DNA from: Hermatobates lingyangjiaoensis
Lineage: Eukaryota > Arthropoda > Insecta > Hemiptera > Hermatobatidae
DNA: 64,000 nt
Reading direction: 5' to 3'
NCBI GenBank assembly: GCA_026182355.1
Contig: JAPFBL010001617.1
Span: 8,743,001-8,807,000 of the forward strand
Shown here: positions 1 through 10,408 of the stretch, piece by piece
Numbering within the stretch: the stretch's first letter is position 1
Layout: each line of letters opens with the position of its first letter
Translations under genes and position numbers: made by a program
The notes under the pieces: model-generated
Databases searched by the model: none
What the model was told of the DNA's origin: nothing
What the model saw: the letters and a program-made list of their open reading frames with translations, nothing else

Positions 1-3000
1 CTTTTTCTCAACAGTGTGTATGACATGAGTTTGTGGAATGTTTGGGAAGACAAAAAAATTAAATTGATAAATAATGAGAAACTGTCGGATCACTTGGACA
101 CCTCATATATTCAAACTCAACGGTATAATTTGTTCAAACTTGGTAATAATCATTCCATTAGTTATGAGAAACCTGAAATTATTGACCAATGGTATGGTAT
201 TGTTATTATTAATCTAGTGCTTCAATCTCTTCATAATGGCGCGTTCTGCGGCACTACCCGTGATATTGTGCATCAATAATATCACGCCAATTAATAATTA
301 TGCTTTATTGATTTTGCATATAAATTACCAAAAATCGTTAAATTCTTCAAGGCTATCTCCCATTCAGATAGAACACGATCGAAGATTTCTGTCTTTTATA
401 GATGGAGAGTTAAAATTTTTCCTACACTGTTCATTAGACCTTGCATAAGTAGTAGTTTAGAAGAAAAAATCATATAGATACTCTACATAATATTTTAAAT
501 CCCTCTCGGAAGATAGTAATTTCTTTCAAATGTAATTTTACTTGGATTCTGCTTTTTAAACTAATAAAAAAACTATTGTTCTAGTCACCTTTTATCTTTT
601 TTTTTTCTTAATCCTTTCACCCATTTCACACCTTTGAAAGCTTGGGTATGTTGTGCAAAAATGTTCGAGACTGAAAGATGTTTCTCATTGCCCAGTATTA
701 CCTTGCTTCTAGGAACCTATCTACGTAGAATTCAACTTATTAACGCTGGTTTCAATATTAATTTTTGAATCCTCAGTATATCTGATTAGAGCACAATTCT
801 AAAAATGTCAATGTGTCGTACTAACTTTTCAACTTTTTATCTATTGTAGTGGTCTTTTCATTATTTAGCAGTCCCAAATTAATCATTTTTGAAAAAAAAA
901 ACTAATTGAGAGAGTTAATTAATATTTTCATCCTGAAGATAGGACAAATTGTCTTTGCTCCAGCTATCCCTGGGCACGTTTGGTTTTTTAGATCACACAA
1001 CCGATGCATATGAACCATAGGATTTATCACACTAAACATAGTAACTTTGAGAAGCCAAAGTGAAGATTTGGTGTTAAGATTCCATGTTTTAGCAAAGAAT
1101 TTCTTCCATCAGAACATTGCTTTCATGTTCATAACAATTGTGTGTATTATATTTAGTCTTTCGTCTAAAGAGACTTCAAGAGTGTTTCCGTATCTCTAAC
1201 ATTTCTAGATCAACATTTTTATGAAAGTGTTTCTGACATTTACTTTGATTCTCCTTGAGAAATGCAAGGTCCTTTTAATGTACATTTATCATTCTGCATG
1301 CTCAAAGCTTCATGGAGCATGATGCATTATCAGAAAGGAAGTACAATCAATCATTCCTCATTTTCCAATAACAAGATCAGCTCCATATCATGGTATATCA
1401 GAACTTTCATTATTATCCAATATTATATTCTTCATTATTTAGTAGAGTATCACAATAATCACAATAAATTCACAACTAATCATCACAAAAAGAGGTACAA
1501 CACACCTCTTAAAGACAGTCTTTAGTATTCTCAATATAAGTTGAGGTAGATCCAAAACTTACACTAACTATTCTTCTGTTAGATTACTGTGATCCATTCA
1601 ATAGTTTCTGGATTAATACCTCTACATATTAATGTTGATCCTTGGATTTCAAAAAGTCTATTACGAGCTCCTTTCATATTCAATAACCAAACCAAAGTCA
1701 TTCTTTTAGAACTTCAAAATTTTCCTATTTTATGAAACAAAATTTTAGGAACAGGTGCTGTCAATTTTGATTATGACTTCTCATAAGTGTTCCCTTATGT
1801 AGATTCCCATTTTGACTATAATTCTTATATTTCTAATAGTACAGCATTTGACATTTTGAAAGTAACATTACTCGTTTGATATGTAATGTTATGAAGTATT
1901 TATTGTAAGATAATATCAATTCGATATTTTATGTTAATTCAATCAACAAAGATATTGAATATATTAGCCCTATTTACGAATAAGAATAATAAATAAGCCC
2001 TATCTGTTTATAATAATAGTACCATAAGCAACAAAAAAGTTCCTTACCTATGCTCAAATATTACCCAAAACTAATGGAGTTCTTAGAGAACTCTCTGATA
2101 AATTTATTCTCTGAGAACTACATGACTGATAATTAGTAATAGAAAAGAGTGTTACAATTATATTGATCGTAACACATTCGCTAGACATCGATTCTTTACC
2201 CCCGTGATCATCATAAATTATATGGTTTTTGGGGTTTCTTTCTATAATTTTATGAACTTTCTTGTTAATGTGATATGCTTACATATCACGTTAACTGTTA
2301 AAATATATTTAATTTTTTCTATTAAATCATAAAACAAGAATTATTATTTGATCTGATTTTGATCTTCTTATAAGTACAAGATCAACTTTATATCCTTCCA
2401 TATCGTAAACATAATTATTTAGAATATCTAGTAGATCATTCACAAATAAAGATCCAAATAACGGAAGCCCACGTACCTAGATACAACCTAATTAAAAGTT
2501 ATTTTTAACTTAATTCGAACTTTATTATTTTCCTCAATAATCATTCGCTTTTTATGAATGCATTTAGATAATTTGATGCTCAAAAAAAATTTTTTCCATA
2601 CAAAATATTAAATTACTGGAAACATATATCTCTACTCTCTTTATTAATGCAGAAAGTTCATTACAAGTAGATAATTTTAATTTCACAGTTTTTCTAATAA
2701 TGGGAACATGTATTTCAGCGAAAAGATTTCTTTTCTTGCATTTTTCTGCCGACTAAAATAACAATATAAGAGAAAGTAATGAAATTTCACTCCATAATCA
2801 GTCAAACTTTTCTAACTGAATATAATCAAAAGAAAACTGTCAAATTTTTCCCATTGTTTGTTCAAATATCATTTGAAATGAAAAATAAAAAATCTGTTGA
2901 TACTTAATAGTATCAACTTTACTATAACTAAACATAATATTAAACACATTGACAATTATTTGAGGTTTATTTTTTTTTTTATATTATTTTTTGGTTTTAT

Positions 3001-3511
3001 TCTGACGTTTCTGCATGCCTCTGAGAGTTCTATTAGAGTATTTGTAATAAAAATGTCATTGAAACCTACTTTTTTCTCCTTGAGAAAGGTGAAAGGTCTG
3101 TTTTACCTTTATTTATATCAATACCATTTTCCTTCATCCATTTTTTACCAATTTAAACAGCATGGTAGATAAACTAAATAAAGGCAGTCCATTACTAAAA
3201 ATTATCAAAAAAAGACTTTGGGCTTCTCAAAACATGTAAATACGTCAAAATTATTAGATCAATTTCTTTCATGATTACTATAATTTGCTTATAACATAAT
3301 TAAAATAAAACACTATTAACTTTGACTAATACTTAATAATTCACTAATTATTAGTAAGTATGAATTAGGATCACATATCTCCGTACCATAACTAGGGATA
3401 CTAGTATTCGATTTCTACAACTATTTCAGTTCTCAATCTTATTGTAAGTTACTAGAGTTTTAGCCTATAAATATAGGTTTTTTAAGATAAATTGAATTAC
3501 TTAGATGTATA
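1..3511. other. AT-rich stretch, no gene recognised
   Basis: No open frame here is longer than about 90 codons, which is within chance length for such AT-rich DNA, and none shows a recognisable motif. I see no tRNA, rRNA or splice-supported exon. The only structure I would mark is a short hairpin at 2264-2295. The stretch may contain old repeats too decayed to recognise by eye. Confidence 0.6.
2264..2295. other. Short inverted repeat (14-bp arms)
   Basis: Arms 2264-2277 (GTTAATGTGATATG) and 2282-2295 are reverse complements with one G/T wobble and a 4-base loop. There is no gene next to it, so no terminator or regulatory role can be argued. It may be a chance hairpin in AT-rich DNA. Confidence 0.4.
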
Positions 3512-4195
3512 TTGAGTTTTACTTCACTATAACCAAAAACTAGTGATCATTAAAAAATTCAATCTCGAGCAATTAATGTATTAACAGGTTTTGAGTTCCC
3601 TGGATGGGTGGGTGGTAGAATGGCTATATGCATTCAAAAGCTTGTTACCATACTACAGTCCAAATTTTTGATGGATCAAATTCATATTTTTCACATATAT
3701 GGGCCTTATAGTGTAGATGAGCCTTATTGTTTGGAGGCAATATGGCATTATGAGGAAGTAAATTTTTAGCAAAAATGTGTTTTTAGAAAACATTTTTTTT
3801 TCTCAAATACTACTAATTCTAGAATTCTAAATAACAAAAAATCTTCAGATTTTTAAAATAATATTTTTACTAAAAACTTTTTTTTTTCAATAAAATATAA
3901 TATTTTTGACTTTGATTGAATCTGAAATCTTATAAGGAAAACTACAAGCTATACTATAAAATTAAATTATATCTAAAAATACCGCATCATGTGGGAATGA
4001 GTTGAAGGTTTTTTTTACAAAAGTACATTAACCAAAAGGAGCAACATGATACATTTAAAACTTTCAGGAAAACTTCATTTAGCGCTTAACTACTTACTGA
4101 AGAACAATGAATTTTTGTCAAATAATCAAACCTAAATTAACAATTTATAAAAAAATTTTATAAAATCCCGATTACACCAAAGAGCAATCAATCTA
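3512..4195 (+). repeat. Family A interspersed repeat, copy 1
   Basis: This matches the other family A copies in order: the CACTATAACC-like edge, an AATCTCGAG block, a short GGGTGGGTGG tract where other copies carry (TG)n, TTTTTGATGGATCAAATTC, GTGTAGATG, the CAGATTTTTAAAAT block, and an end at AAGAGCAATCAATC. The (TG)n tract is nearly absent. It is non-coding as it stands. The copy is followed by a tRNA-like fragment and a Helitron. Confidence 0.75.
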
Positions 4196-4302
4196 TCTAT
4201 ATACTTATATAACTCGGATGACCGTTCTTGTTTTATTGTTTTATTGTTCTTATTTTATTTATTCGTTCTTGACTGAATAAATAATAAAATATACGTAATA
4301 AT

Positions 4303-4374
4303 TTTGTAGGATTCGAACCCACGACCTTTCACTGTAAGTCCAGTGCGCTACGCTCTGGGCTATGGGTGCTTTCT
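4303..4374 (-). pseudogene. tRNA-like fragment (tRNA-derived SINE head or pseudo-tRNA)
   Basis: On the minus strand the T-arm is clear: GGTTCGAATCC (RNA polymerase III B box, + strand 4309-4319), preceded by GTG, which gives a five-pair stem with one mismatch. An A-box-like TAGCCCAGAGCG lies at + strand 4351-4362. The anticodon arm region CACTG..CAGTG encloses only six bases, so the loop is wrong for a normal tRNA. The acceptor strands, GCACCCA and AAAATTA, do not pair. It is therefore a decayed tRNA gene or the head of a tRNA-derived SINE, not a working tRNA. Confidence 0.6.
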
Positions 4375-4464
4375 TACAATACAATTCCAAAACCTGATAT
4401 AAATAACATAAGGTTTGTATAAGTCAACTAAAGATGACCTTGGTTGTTGCGCACGGGTAAAAAT

Positions 4465-4524
4465 TGATTTCACGTTTATTATAACTAATAAAATGATTAT
4501 AGGCACATGTAAACAAATAATACA
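4465..4524 (+). repeat. Family A module, left of the Helitron insertion
   Basis: AATAAAATGATTATAGGCAC followed by ATGTAAACAAATAATACA matches the module seen intact in other copies, for example near 18620 and 23890. In those copies the sequence runs straight on into TTGATTAAAA. Here that continuation appears only at 6138, after the Helitron. This module therefore fixes the left boundary of the insertion. Confidence 0.75.
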
Positions 4525-4551
4525 TCTATATATAAATTCTCTTCGTGGCTC

Positions 4552-4590
4552 TGTATGTATGTATGTATGTATGTATGTATGTATGTATGT
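4552..4590 (+). repeat. (GTAT)n microsatellite, first Helitron unit
   Basis: About nine tandem GTAT units sit just inside the first Helitron 5' end. Shorter arrays of the same motif occupy the same place in the second (about 5352-5381) and third (about 5653-5671) units, so the array belongs to the element. Confidence 0.9.
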
Positions 4591-5126
4591 TTGTACCTTA
4601 TGGGTTCGGCCTACAATGGACCTTTTTCAAATATTCTTTTGCAAGGCACTTTCTATAGGTCTTGGGGTGGTTTTAGGCTATTAAACTCTTTGGGGCATCC
4701 TAACCCCGGCCCCCTAGGGCCCAAAAACCTCAAAAATTTGCCGATTTTGAGTTTTTTGCATTTTTGTCAAGAAAGATGGCGTCTACGGCCTTAATGCATA
4801 AAATATGAAATGTTGGAAATAAAAATCGAAAATCAGAGTTGTGGTTCATGTAAAATCCCAAAAATATTATAATAGATAAGGTTTGCTGTATAACCTGTTT
4901 GTTTACATTTTGACTTTAATTGGTAATGGCGGCCGCAGTTAGGTTAATCTTTATGATAATATTTCCACACGCTTTGTTCAATTGGAAACAACCAGGTACC
5001 AGAAATTTTATTATTGTTTTCAGATTGATATTAAAGACAATTATTGTATTTTTATATGGGTTTCTTATTAACTTTAACAAAGCTTTAGCTATTATCAATA
5101 GTTTCTTAAATTTTTTTTAAAAGTTT

Positions 5127-5323
5127 CAAATTATAAATTCCAAACAATTATTTTTTTGCCACAAGTTTCACATAACAATTTCAACTATTAAACATTTTGT
5201 CACAAGTTTCACATTACAATTCTCAAAAATCAATTTTTTTGTCCCAAGTGTCACATTATCTTTCAAACAAATTTCATTCACAAATTGTAAATTTGACCTT
5301 CATTTTTTTAACAAGTTTCAGAA
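5127..5323 (+). repeat. Degenerate minisatellite inside the first Helitron unit
   Basis: A block near CACAAGTTTCACATTACAAT recurs four or more times with roughly 50-65-base spacing (for example 5160, 5200, 5245 and 5310). It lies only in the longest of the three tandem units, so that unit carries extra sequence that the shorter copies lost or never had. Confidence 0.55.
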
Positions 5324-6108
5324 TCTATATATAAATTTTCTTCGAGGCTCTGTATGTATGTATGTATGTATGTATGTATGTTTGTACCTTATGCATTCGG
5401 CCTACAATGGACCTTTTTCAAAAATTCTTTTGCAAGGCAATTTCTATAGGTCTTGGGGAGGTTTTAGGCTATTAAACTCTGGGGGGCTGCCTAACCCAGG
5501 CCCCCTAGGGCCCAAAAACCTCAAAAATTTGCCAATTTTTAGTTTTTGCATTTTTTCTCAAGAAATATGGCGTCTACGGCCTTAATGCATAAAATATGAA
5601 ATGTTGGAAATAAAAATCGAGCTCTATATATATATAAATTCTCTTCGTGGCTCTGTATGTATGTATGTATGTTTGTACCTTATGCATTCGGCCTACAATG
5701 GACCTTTTTCAAAAATTCTTTTGCAAGGCACTTACTATAGGTCTTGGGGTGGTTTTAGGCTATTAAACTCTGGGGGGCAGCCTAACCCCGGCCCCCTAGG
5801 GCTCAAAAACCTCAAAAATTTGCCAATTTTTAGTTTTTGCATTTTTTCTCAAGAAATATGGCGTCTACGGCCTTAATGCATAAAATATGAAATGTTGGAA
5901 ATAAAAATTGAGCTCAAAGTTATATAATGATTTTTTGCTCTAGGATGCTTCTTTCATAGCCTAGGTACCACTATTCTCCTGAAAATGTTAAAAAACGTCC
6001 AAGGGACTGTAGATCATGAATGAAGAATCGTAAGACAAAAATGCATAAAATAATATTGAACCCAATTTTCATTTCGATCATTTCAAATTTTATACTTAAA
6101 ACTTCTAG

Positions 6109-6126
6109 ACCCGGGCAACGCCGGGT
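6109..6126 (+). other. Helitron 3' terminal hairpin
   Basis: ACCCGG (6109-6114), loop GCAACG, CCGGGT (6121-6126). It lies eleven bases before the CTTG end. In Helitrons this hairpin marks the end of strand transfer. It is among the most GC-rich short stretches of this AT-rich region. Confidence 0.85.
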
Positions 6127-6137
6127 ATTTCAGCTTG

Positions 6138-6252
6138 TATTGATTAAAACGTAAATATTACCATATTACTGCAAAAAAAAAATCAGTGGGTTGTCAACGA
6201 GTTTGATATTATGTTTACATATAGTAAAGTTGAGTGTAGGCAACTCCAAATT
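6138..6252 (+). repeat. Family A module, right of the Helitron insertion
   Basis: TATTGATTAAAACG at 6138 continues the module broken at 4524. It then runs through the GGTTGTCAACGAGTTTGAT block and CATATAGTAAAGTTGAGTG to the edge CACTCCAAATTT-like sequence near 6252. Comparison with copies near 14330-14440 and 61390-61490 shows the order is normal apart from the Helitron. Confidence 0.75.
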
Positions 6253-6403
6253 TATAGATTAAAATAAATGGGTTACACAATATTACTAATGTTAACAATG
6301 TTAATATTAACAATACGAGATTATTTGTCCAAACTTCGTCTAATAGCGTTGTCTGTTTTACATTCCTCTTCTATTTTTCTATTAGTAGCACATACCTCTA
6401 ACG

Positions 6404-7080
6404 CAGAGGTTCTCTAAATATGTTACTGCGGAAGCCAGGGGTTCCTTAATAGACTCTCTGGGGTTCCACAAAAAACTTTTAGAAAAAACATTTTTCTAAA
6501 TATTAATTTTAGTAGGTATGGGTTTATTCTGTGTTTCTTGTAAATCATGAAACCAAATAATATGTATATATGCTTATACACATAAGTAGAAGTGGTCAAA
6601 TTTTTATTAATATCTAGGATGAATCACCAGTCAGTTTTTGGGACTATCTCATTCCCGAATTTCCTTCTCTTTCAAAAATAGCACATCAGATATTGCTGCC
6701 ACTTTCCACTGCCTACTTATGTAAAACCGGATTTTCCTTTTATACTGCCATAAAAACTAAATACCGGAGTAGACTTAATACTTTTGTAAAAATGATTACA
6801 AAATGAACTGTGTGTTAAAATTGCTAGTCATTCTACTTCATGTGTTATGCACTTGTGGAAAATATGAAAATTAAATCTCGAAAAATACGCATTGCAGTAA
6901 CATTACTTTTTAATTGTTTTTACGTATACATATTTATTTACTTATTATTTATTCATTTATTTATAAAGGCATATGAAAATATTTATATTATGAGTGCATA
7001 AAATCATTAGAATCTGGAGTTCCCGGGAAAGTTACTGAAGCAAAAAAGGTTCCGCGTCGAAAAAAATTTGGGAAACTCTG
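6404..7080 (+). mobile_element. hAT-family DNA transposon remnant with TIRs and TSD
   Basis: hAT transposons have short inverted ends beginning CAG(G/T/A)GGTTCTC and make 8-bp target duplications. The left end reads CAGAGGTTCTCTAAAT at 6404. The right end, read on the minus strand from 7080, is CAGAGTTTCCCAAATT. Both are followed by a GCGGAA-containing subterminal stretch. Flanking octamers CTCTAACG (6396-6403) and TTCTAAAG (7081-7088) match at six of eight positions, consistent with an old duplication. The element is 677 bp and retains a piece of transposase coding sequence, so it is an internally deleted copy. Confidence 0.8.
6636..6806 (+). pseudogene. hAT transposase C-terminal fragment (dimerisation domain)
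   Basis: The frame from 6636 reads FWDYLIPEFPSLSKIA, then a segment with LLPLSTAYLCKTGFS (near 6690-6735), then AIKTKYRSRLN. This is the usual order of the hAT C-terminal dimerisation region (Dimer_Tnp_hAT) in ZBED5-like proteins, where a hydrophobic stretch leads to an STxYLCExxFS-type motif and then KxKxRxRL. About 57 codons remain before a stop at 6804-6806. The catalytic N-terminal part is missing, so it cannot be active. It lies inside the hAT ends at 6404-7080 and in the expected orientation. Confidence 0.8.
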
Positions 7081-7244
7081 TTCTAAAGCAATGTAATTCG
7101 TTATTTCATAACAGTTTTCAGTGTATGTGCTTTATTCTTTAATATACTGTTAACTCTATCTGATATTAATATAATCACTATTAATTATGCAAATCACGTA
7201 AAATATGAAACAATAAAAGCAGAGTATTTGCAACCAGTACCATT

Positions 7245-8110
7245 AGACTATTCTAGTTTAATAGTTCATATTTATTATTTTCAAAAATTGTAAGCTCCCA
7301 ACTATAAATGATTTAAATTATATTGAATAGCTGGCTTCGAATCAGAGTAGAGTATGTAAACTGGCTAATTACTAATATATTTTTTCTCAATATACATTCA
7401 TAGCAAGCTTATAACAGAGTACAAGACGCAGGAAAAAGAATAACACTCACTCAGAAAAAATTGGTTTATATGATTTTGGACAAAGGGGAAGGAAAATGAT
7501 TTTATTAAATACTAAAGAGCCATAAATTTTTCAGTATAATAATTCTCTAAAAGACCAAAAATGTAAGAACCTAATTCAGAATTGAAATCTTTCTTTTGAA
7601 GATTAATAAATGTAATTAACGTACATCCTTAATTATAAATTATCTTGAAACGACATTTATTATTGGATGTTTATGATGTTTTTCAGAAAAAATAAGAGTA
7701 TTTTCCTGATTCAAATTTGATAATTTGACTTAAATATTCAATGTAGAAGGAGGTCAAGTAAACGATATAAGAAATCCACTAGTTATTTGAACAAAACGCC
7801 ATGTTCTCTTCTAGGAGATTATTTCGTCTCAAGAAATTTTCACTTTGGCTTTTCGAAAATGTTATTACTGCTGTAGTTATACTAATGAGATTATTTGCAT
7901 CAGCTGTGTGATGTACAAAAATAATCGTATATATTGATAAGTCGATCAATCACTATCTCCACTACCTCAGAAATGAAATACTAATAAATATCTCCCATTT
8001 AAATGTTTACATTATGCTTAAATGAGACATTATATATTATATACCCAAGAACATTGATATAAGTTTACTTATAGTAAAGTAGAGTGCAGGCCACTCCAGA
8101 TTTTTTTATA
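7245..8110 (+). repeat. Family A body and 3' edge, close relative of 39180-40065
   Basis: From TTCTAGTTTAATAGTTCATA through GAATAGCTGGCTTCG, GAAGGAGGTCAAGTAAACGA and the reverse-transcriptase-like segment to TATAGTAAAGTAGAGTGCAG, this runs collinear with 39180-40065 with few indels. It ends at the ACTCCAGATTTTTTT edge seen in many copies. Confidence 0.85.
7813..8023 (+). pseudogene. Reverse-transcriptase C-terminal remnant (non-LTR retrotransposon)
   Basis: The frame from 7813 reads RRLFRLKKFSLWLF, then NVITAVVILMRLFASAV, then a stop where tryptophan is expected, and continues open to 8023. The pattern (basic helix, a VITAVVIPM-like segment, LYASAVW) matches the segment after the palm in jockey/R1-type reverse transcriptases, typically YTAVVxPILTYASxVW. 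The same frame is kept in the copies at 12682, about 39750 and 18165, which argues against chance. It is broken and non-functional. The clade assignment is inference from a short stretch. Confidence 0.5.
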
Positions 8111-8159
8111 TAGTTTTAATGAGTTCTTTTTAGGGTAGTTTTGAGTTATTAAGTCTGAT

Positions 8160-8445
8160 ATACAAGGTTCGCAAAACGGTCACTAGGGCAGCACACTAAC
8201 TGATTTGAACACAAACCGTTATATAGTTGCTTCCTGACAATAGAAAAATACCAAGGTAATTATGTATATGAATTAAATAATGTAATATAATTACTTTTAT
8301 TACATTGTAATAACAGTAATTCATGCTATTGTAATTACATTCTGTATGGATATAACCCTGAAGATGTCTACAAATATAGACGAAACGTCGGTTTAAAGGT
8401 GTTGTATTTTTGAAGTTACACCAAACCTCAATAAAAAAGAAAAAT
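8160..8445 (+). repeat. Repeat B copy 1, ending in a hammerhead-like core and tail
   Basis: It is similar to 16630-16922: a variable left part, an AT-rich centre, then a stem-loop followed by GTTTAAAGGTGTT and ACCTCAATAAAAAAG-like tail. At 8358-8389 it contains CTGAAGA, T, stem GTCTA, loop CAAATA, stem TAGAC, GAAA, CGTC. The A-rich end could be a retroposition tail. Confidence 0.6.
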
Positions 8446-8490
8446 AGTGTTATATATACAAGATTTCACATAAACACGTGAAATAACAAT

Positions 8491-8671
8491 CAATGATCAA
8501 AACACAATATGAAATAGAAAAAAAAAGACTAAAATCTTTCAACCGTAACAAGCGGTCTTGTCTTCGTCAGAGTCAAACAGTTAGGTTTTTGACTCTAACA
8601 AAGACTGCTTGTTATGGTTGAAAGATCTGAGTCTTTTTTTTCCCTATTTCATATTGTGATTAGATCATTGA
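8491..8671. mobile_element. Foldback element, type 1 (about 80-bp arms)
   Basis: Left arm 8491-8574 and right arm 8591-8671 are inverted copies with some mismatches. They read CAATGATC...CACAATATGAAA inward to GTCAGAGTC. The apex is about 16 bases. The same family occurs at 20594-20734 and in pieces at 8685, 45440 and 45645. There is no coding capacity. (AT)n borders the right side. It would be mobilised in trans if at all. Confidence 0.8.
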
Positions 8672-8684
8672 TATATATATATAT

Positions 8685-8770
8685 GATTAAATCACAATAA
8701 CTAAAGGGAGAAACAGACTAAAATTATTCAAACATAACAAACGGCCTTCGTCAGACTCAAAAACCCAACT
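8685..8770 (+). repeat. Half copy of foldback type 1
   Basis: GATTAAATCACAATAACTAAAG through AACATAACAAACGGCCTTCGT to CAAAAACCCAACT matches one arm of the type 1 foldback, with small deletions. The second arm is absent. Confidence 0.65.
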
Positions 8771-8776
8771 AAGTTA

Positions 8777-9652
8777 GATTAAATAGATTGAGTATCCTCA
8801 AACATAAACTTAATCCTCATTGTCAAACTTAAACAATGACATAATAAGGAAATAAAAATCCAACCATCTAATCACTTATTTAGGTAGCCTTTAAAATGAA
8901 TCAACACGACTGACAAAAATAGAGTAGAACAAAACATACTCGTAGATACGACGAACGTATGAACATAGATAGATATAAGATAGAGCAATATGAATTAACT
9001 GCGTAAGAGCCATGGAACAATAAACATAATACAAAATATTAATGTATCCTTTTCAGAATGAAGAAATAAGTTAATTAGTTTTGTAGCACATATGTACTGA
9101 ATAACTTTAACATAAATTTTCTGTTTATATTTTCATATAAAGATATTTTTATTTTCATTTTATTGTTCATTTTATTTTTTAAATTAATCTTTAAATAGTT
9201 ATTTAATATTACTTGTTCTGTTTTGTAGTTGTAATAGTTTATTCAAAGTTTCATTATTAAAACAACTTTTTCGTATTAGGTTGTAAATTCACAATTAATC
9301 TCCGTCATGTAATCTGGTTTAATAAATGTCAATTTACAATGAGAAATTACTGCTTACTTCAAATTGACCGAGCCTTTCAATTAGAAAAGCAGAAAAAACC
9401 TTGAAAGTTATGAATAAATTAAATTTTCTAAACAGGACTGATGTAATTAATTATTTTCTAATCAACCTAACTAACAACAGTCATGAATGTACATTCCTTC
9501 TTAGGAGACGAAAACACTCTTATTCAAGTTACACGAGGAAATATATTAATAGACTGGTATAAAAAACTTACTAGCCCTGGAAAAATACTAAACTACTACA
9601 ACCTTCAGATTATTAATCAAGAATTAAACTGTGTACTAAATTTTGTATAAAA
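8777..9652. other. AT-rich stretch, nothing recognised
   Basis: Between the foldback fragment and the inverted family A module I see only AT-rich sequence with no long open frame, tandem array or hairpin. Confidence 0.5.
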
Positions 9653-9830
9653 ATCTGGAGTGGCCTGCACTCAACTTTACTATAAGTAAACATAATACGG
9701 AGAACCAACTGATTTTTAGTTTTATTTTAATGTGGTTATACATACATTTTAATCAATAATGCTTTATCTGTTTAGAGGTGCTATAATCACTTTATGAGGT
9801 CTAAGGAACTTGAAATTATTTATGAATGAC
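9653..9830 (-). repeat. Family A module and edge, inverted
   Basis: TCTGGAGTGGCCTGCACTC, then AACTTTACTATAAGTAAACA, then the AACCAACTGATTTTTAG block and the GCTATAATCACTTTATG block: the reverse complement of the + oriented edge. It is probably a separate copy truncated at about 9830. Confidence 0.75.
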
Positions 9831-10035
9831 GTTCATAAATTCACATAGAGAATTCACATCTATAGTTCTAGATATAATTTCAAAAGAATTGCATCCTCTC
9901 CAAGGCAAAAAATTTATGAAAAATTATAAGTTAAAGATGGTAAATTAGTATTAAATACTCCAATAAGAGTTAGCAATTTTGAACTAAATTTGAAAAAGGT
10001 TGCACGAGAAATTGGTCCAATGAAGTTTTTAACAA

Positions 10036-10107
10036 GATTCTACCCACCAGTGCCCTTGAGAGGAACAAAATGTGTCTCTCTAAAATCCCTTTCCAAAAAC
10101 TGGTGGG

Positions 10108-10138
<31 letters not shown>

Positions 10139-10220
10139 AAATTATGACTTTGTGTGTATATATATATATTTTGTTTGATAAATATACTTAGCCTAATACT
10201 CACCACAACAACGGAATTCA
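10036..10220. repeat. (AT)n tract with nearby short inverted repeat
   Basis: CCCACCAGT near 10045 and ACTGGTGGG near 10098 are inverted 9-mers about 50 bases apart. The second is followed directly by an (AT)n run at 10107-10134. This could be the trace of a small inverted-repeat element. Only the short arms support it. Confidence 0.4.
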
Positions 10221-10241
10221 ATTAAAAAAAAAGGAAAAACT

Positions 10242-10408
10242 TACCAAGTAAATGAGGATAGCTTGGTCTAGTCAGTGAATGGTAGCTGACAGTCAGTACT
10301 GCTGGTCCTCGAGTATTCCTGATATTTAAAAGCTTAGCAGGAGCCTTTTTAAACAGAGTTTTTAATGATGTAAGGAGGTTGACGTTGATGTAAGAAGGAG
10401 CCGTTTTT
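10242..10408 (-). other. Doubtful candidate exon with splice-donor-like end
   Basis: On the minus strand an open frame of about 55 codons (containing NVNLLTSLKTLFKKAPAK and ending HLLG) runs into GTAAGT at about 10237-10242, a good donor consensus. A second minus-strand frame at 11061-11285 contains a loosely similar run (LTPLKPTLQKVSCK). No domain is recognised, and open frames of this size are expected by chance in this composition. I list it only because of the donor and the internal similarity. It could equally be an old repeat. Confidence 0.2.

Larger units (their letters stand above)
4525..6137 (+). mobile_element. Non-autonomous Helitron with three tandem 5' ends
   Basis: Helitrons are rolling-circle DNA transposons. 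They start with TC, end with CTRR or similar after a short hairpin, insert between A and T, and make no target duplication. All these marks are present: TCTATATATAAATTCTC at 4525, a GC-rich hairpin at 6109-6126, and the end GCTTG at 6137 followed by host T. The 5' terminal region (TC-tract, (GTAT)n, then GGCCTACAATGGACC) occurs three times, from 4525, about 5324 and about 5623, but there is only one 3' end. No RepHel protein is encoded, so it would depend on a partner. Family A sequence on both sides joins perfectly if the element is removed. Confidence 0.85.

Noticed and set aside
16..448. Two overlapping frames at the start of the window
   Set aside because: 87 and 70 codons, overlapping, without motif or splice context; chance length.
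10230..10330. ACTTACC start recalling U1 snRNA
   Set aside because: Only the first seven bases fit; it is the reverse complement of a donor-like GGTAAGT and nothing downstream matches U1.
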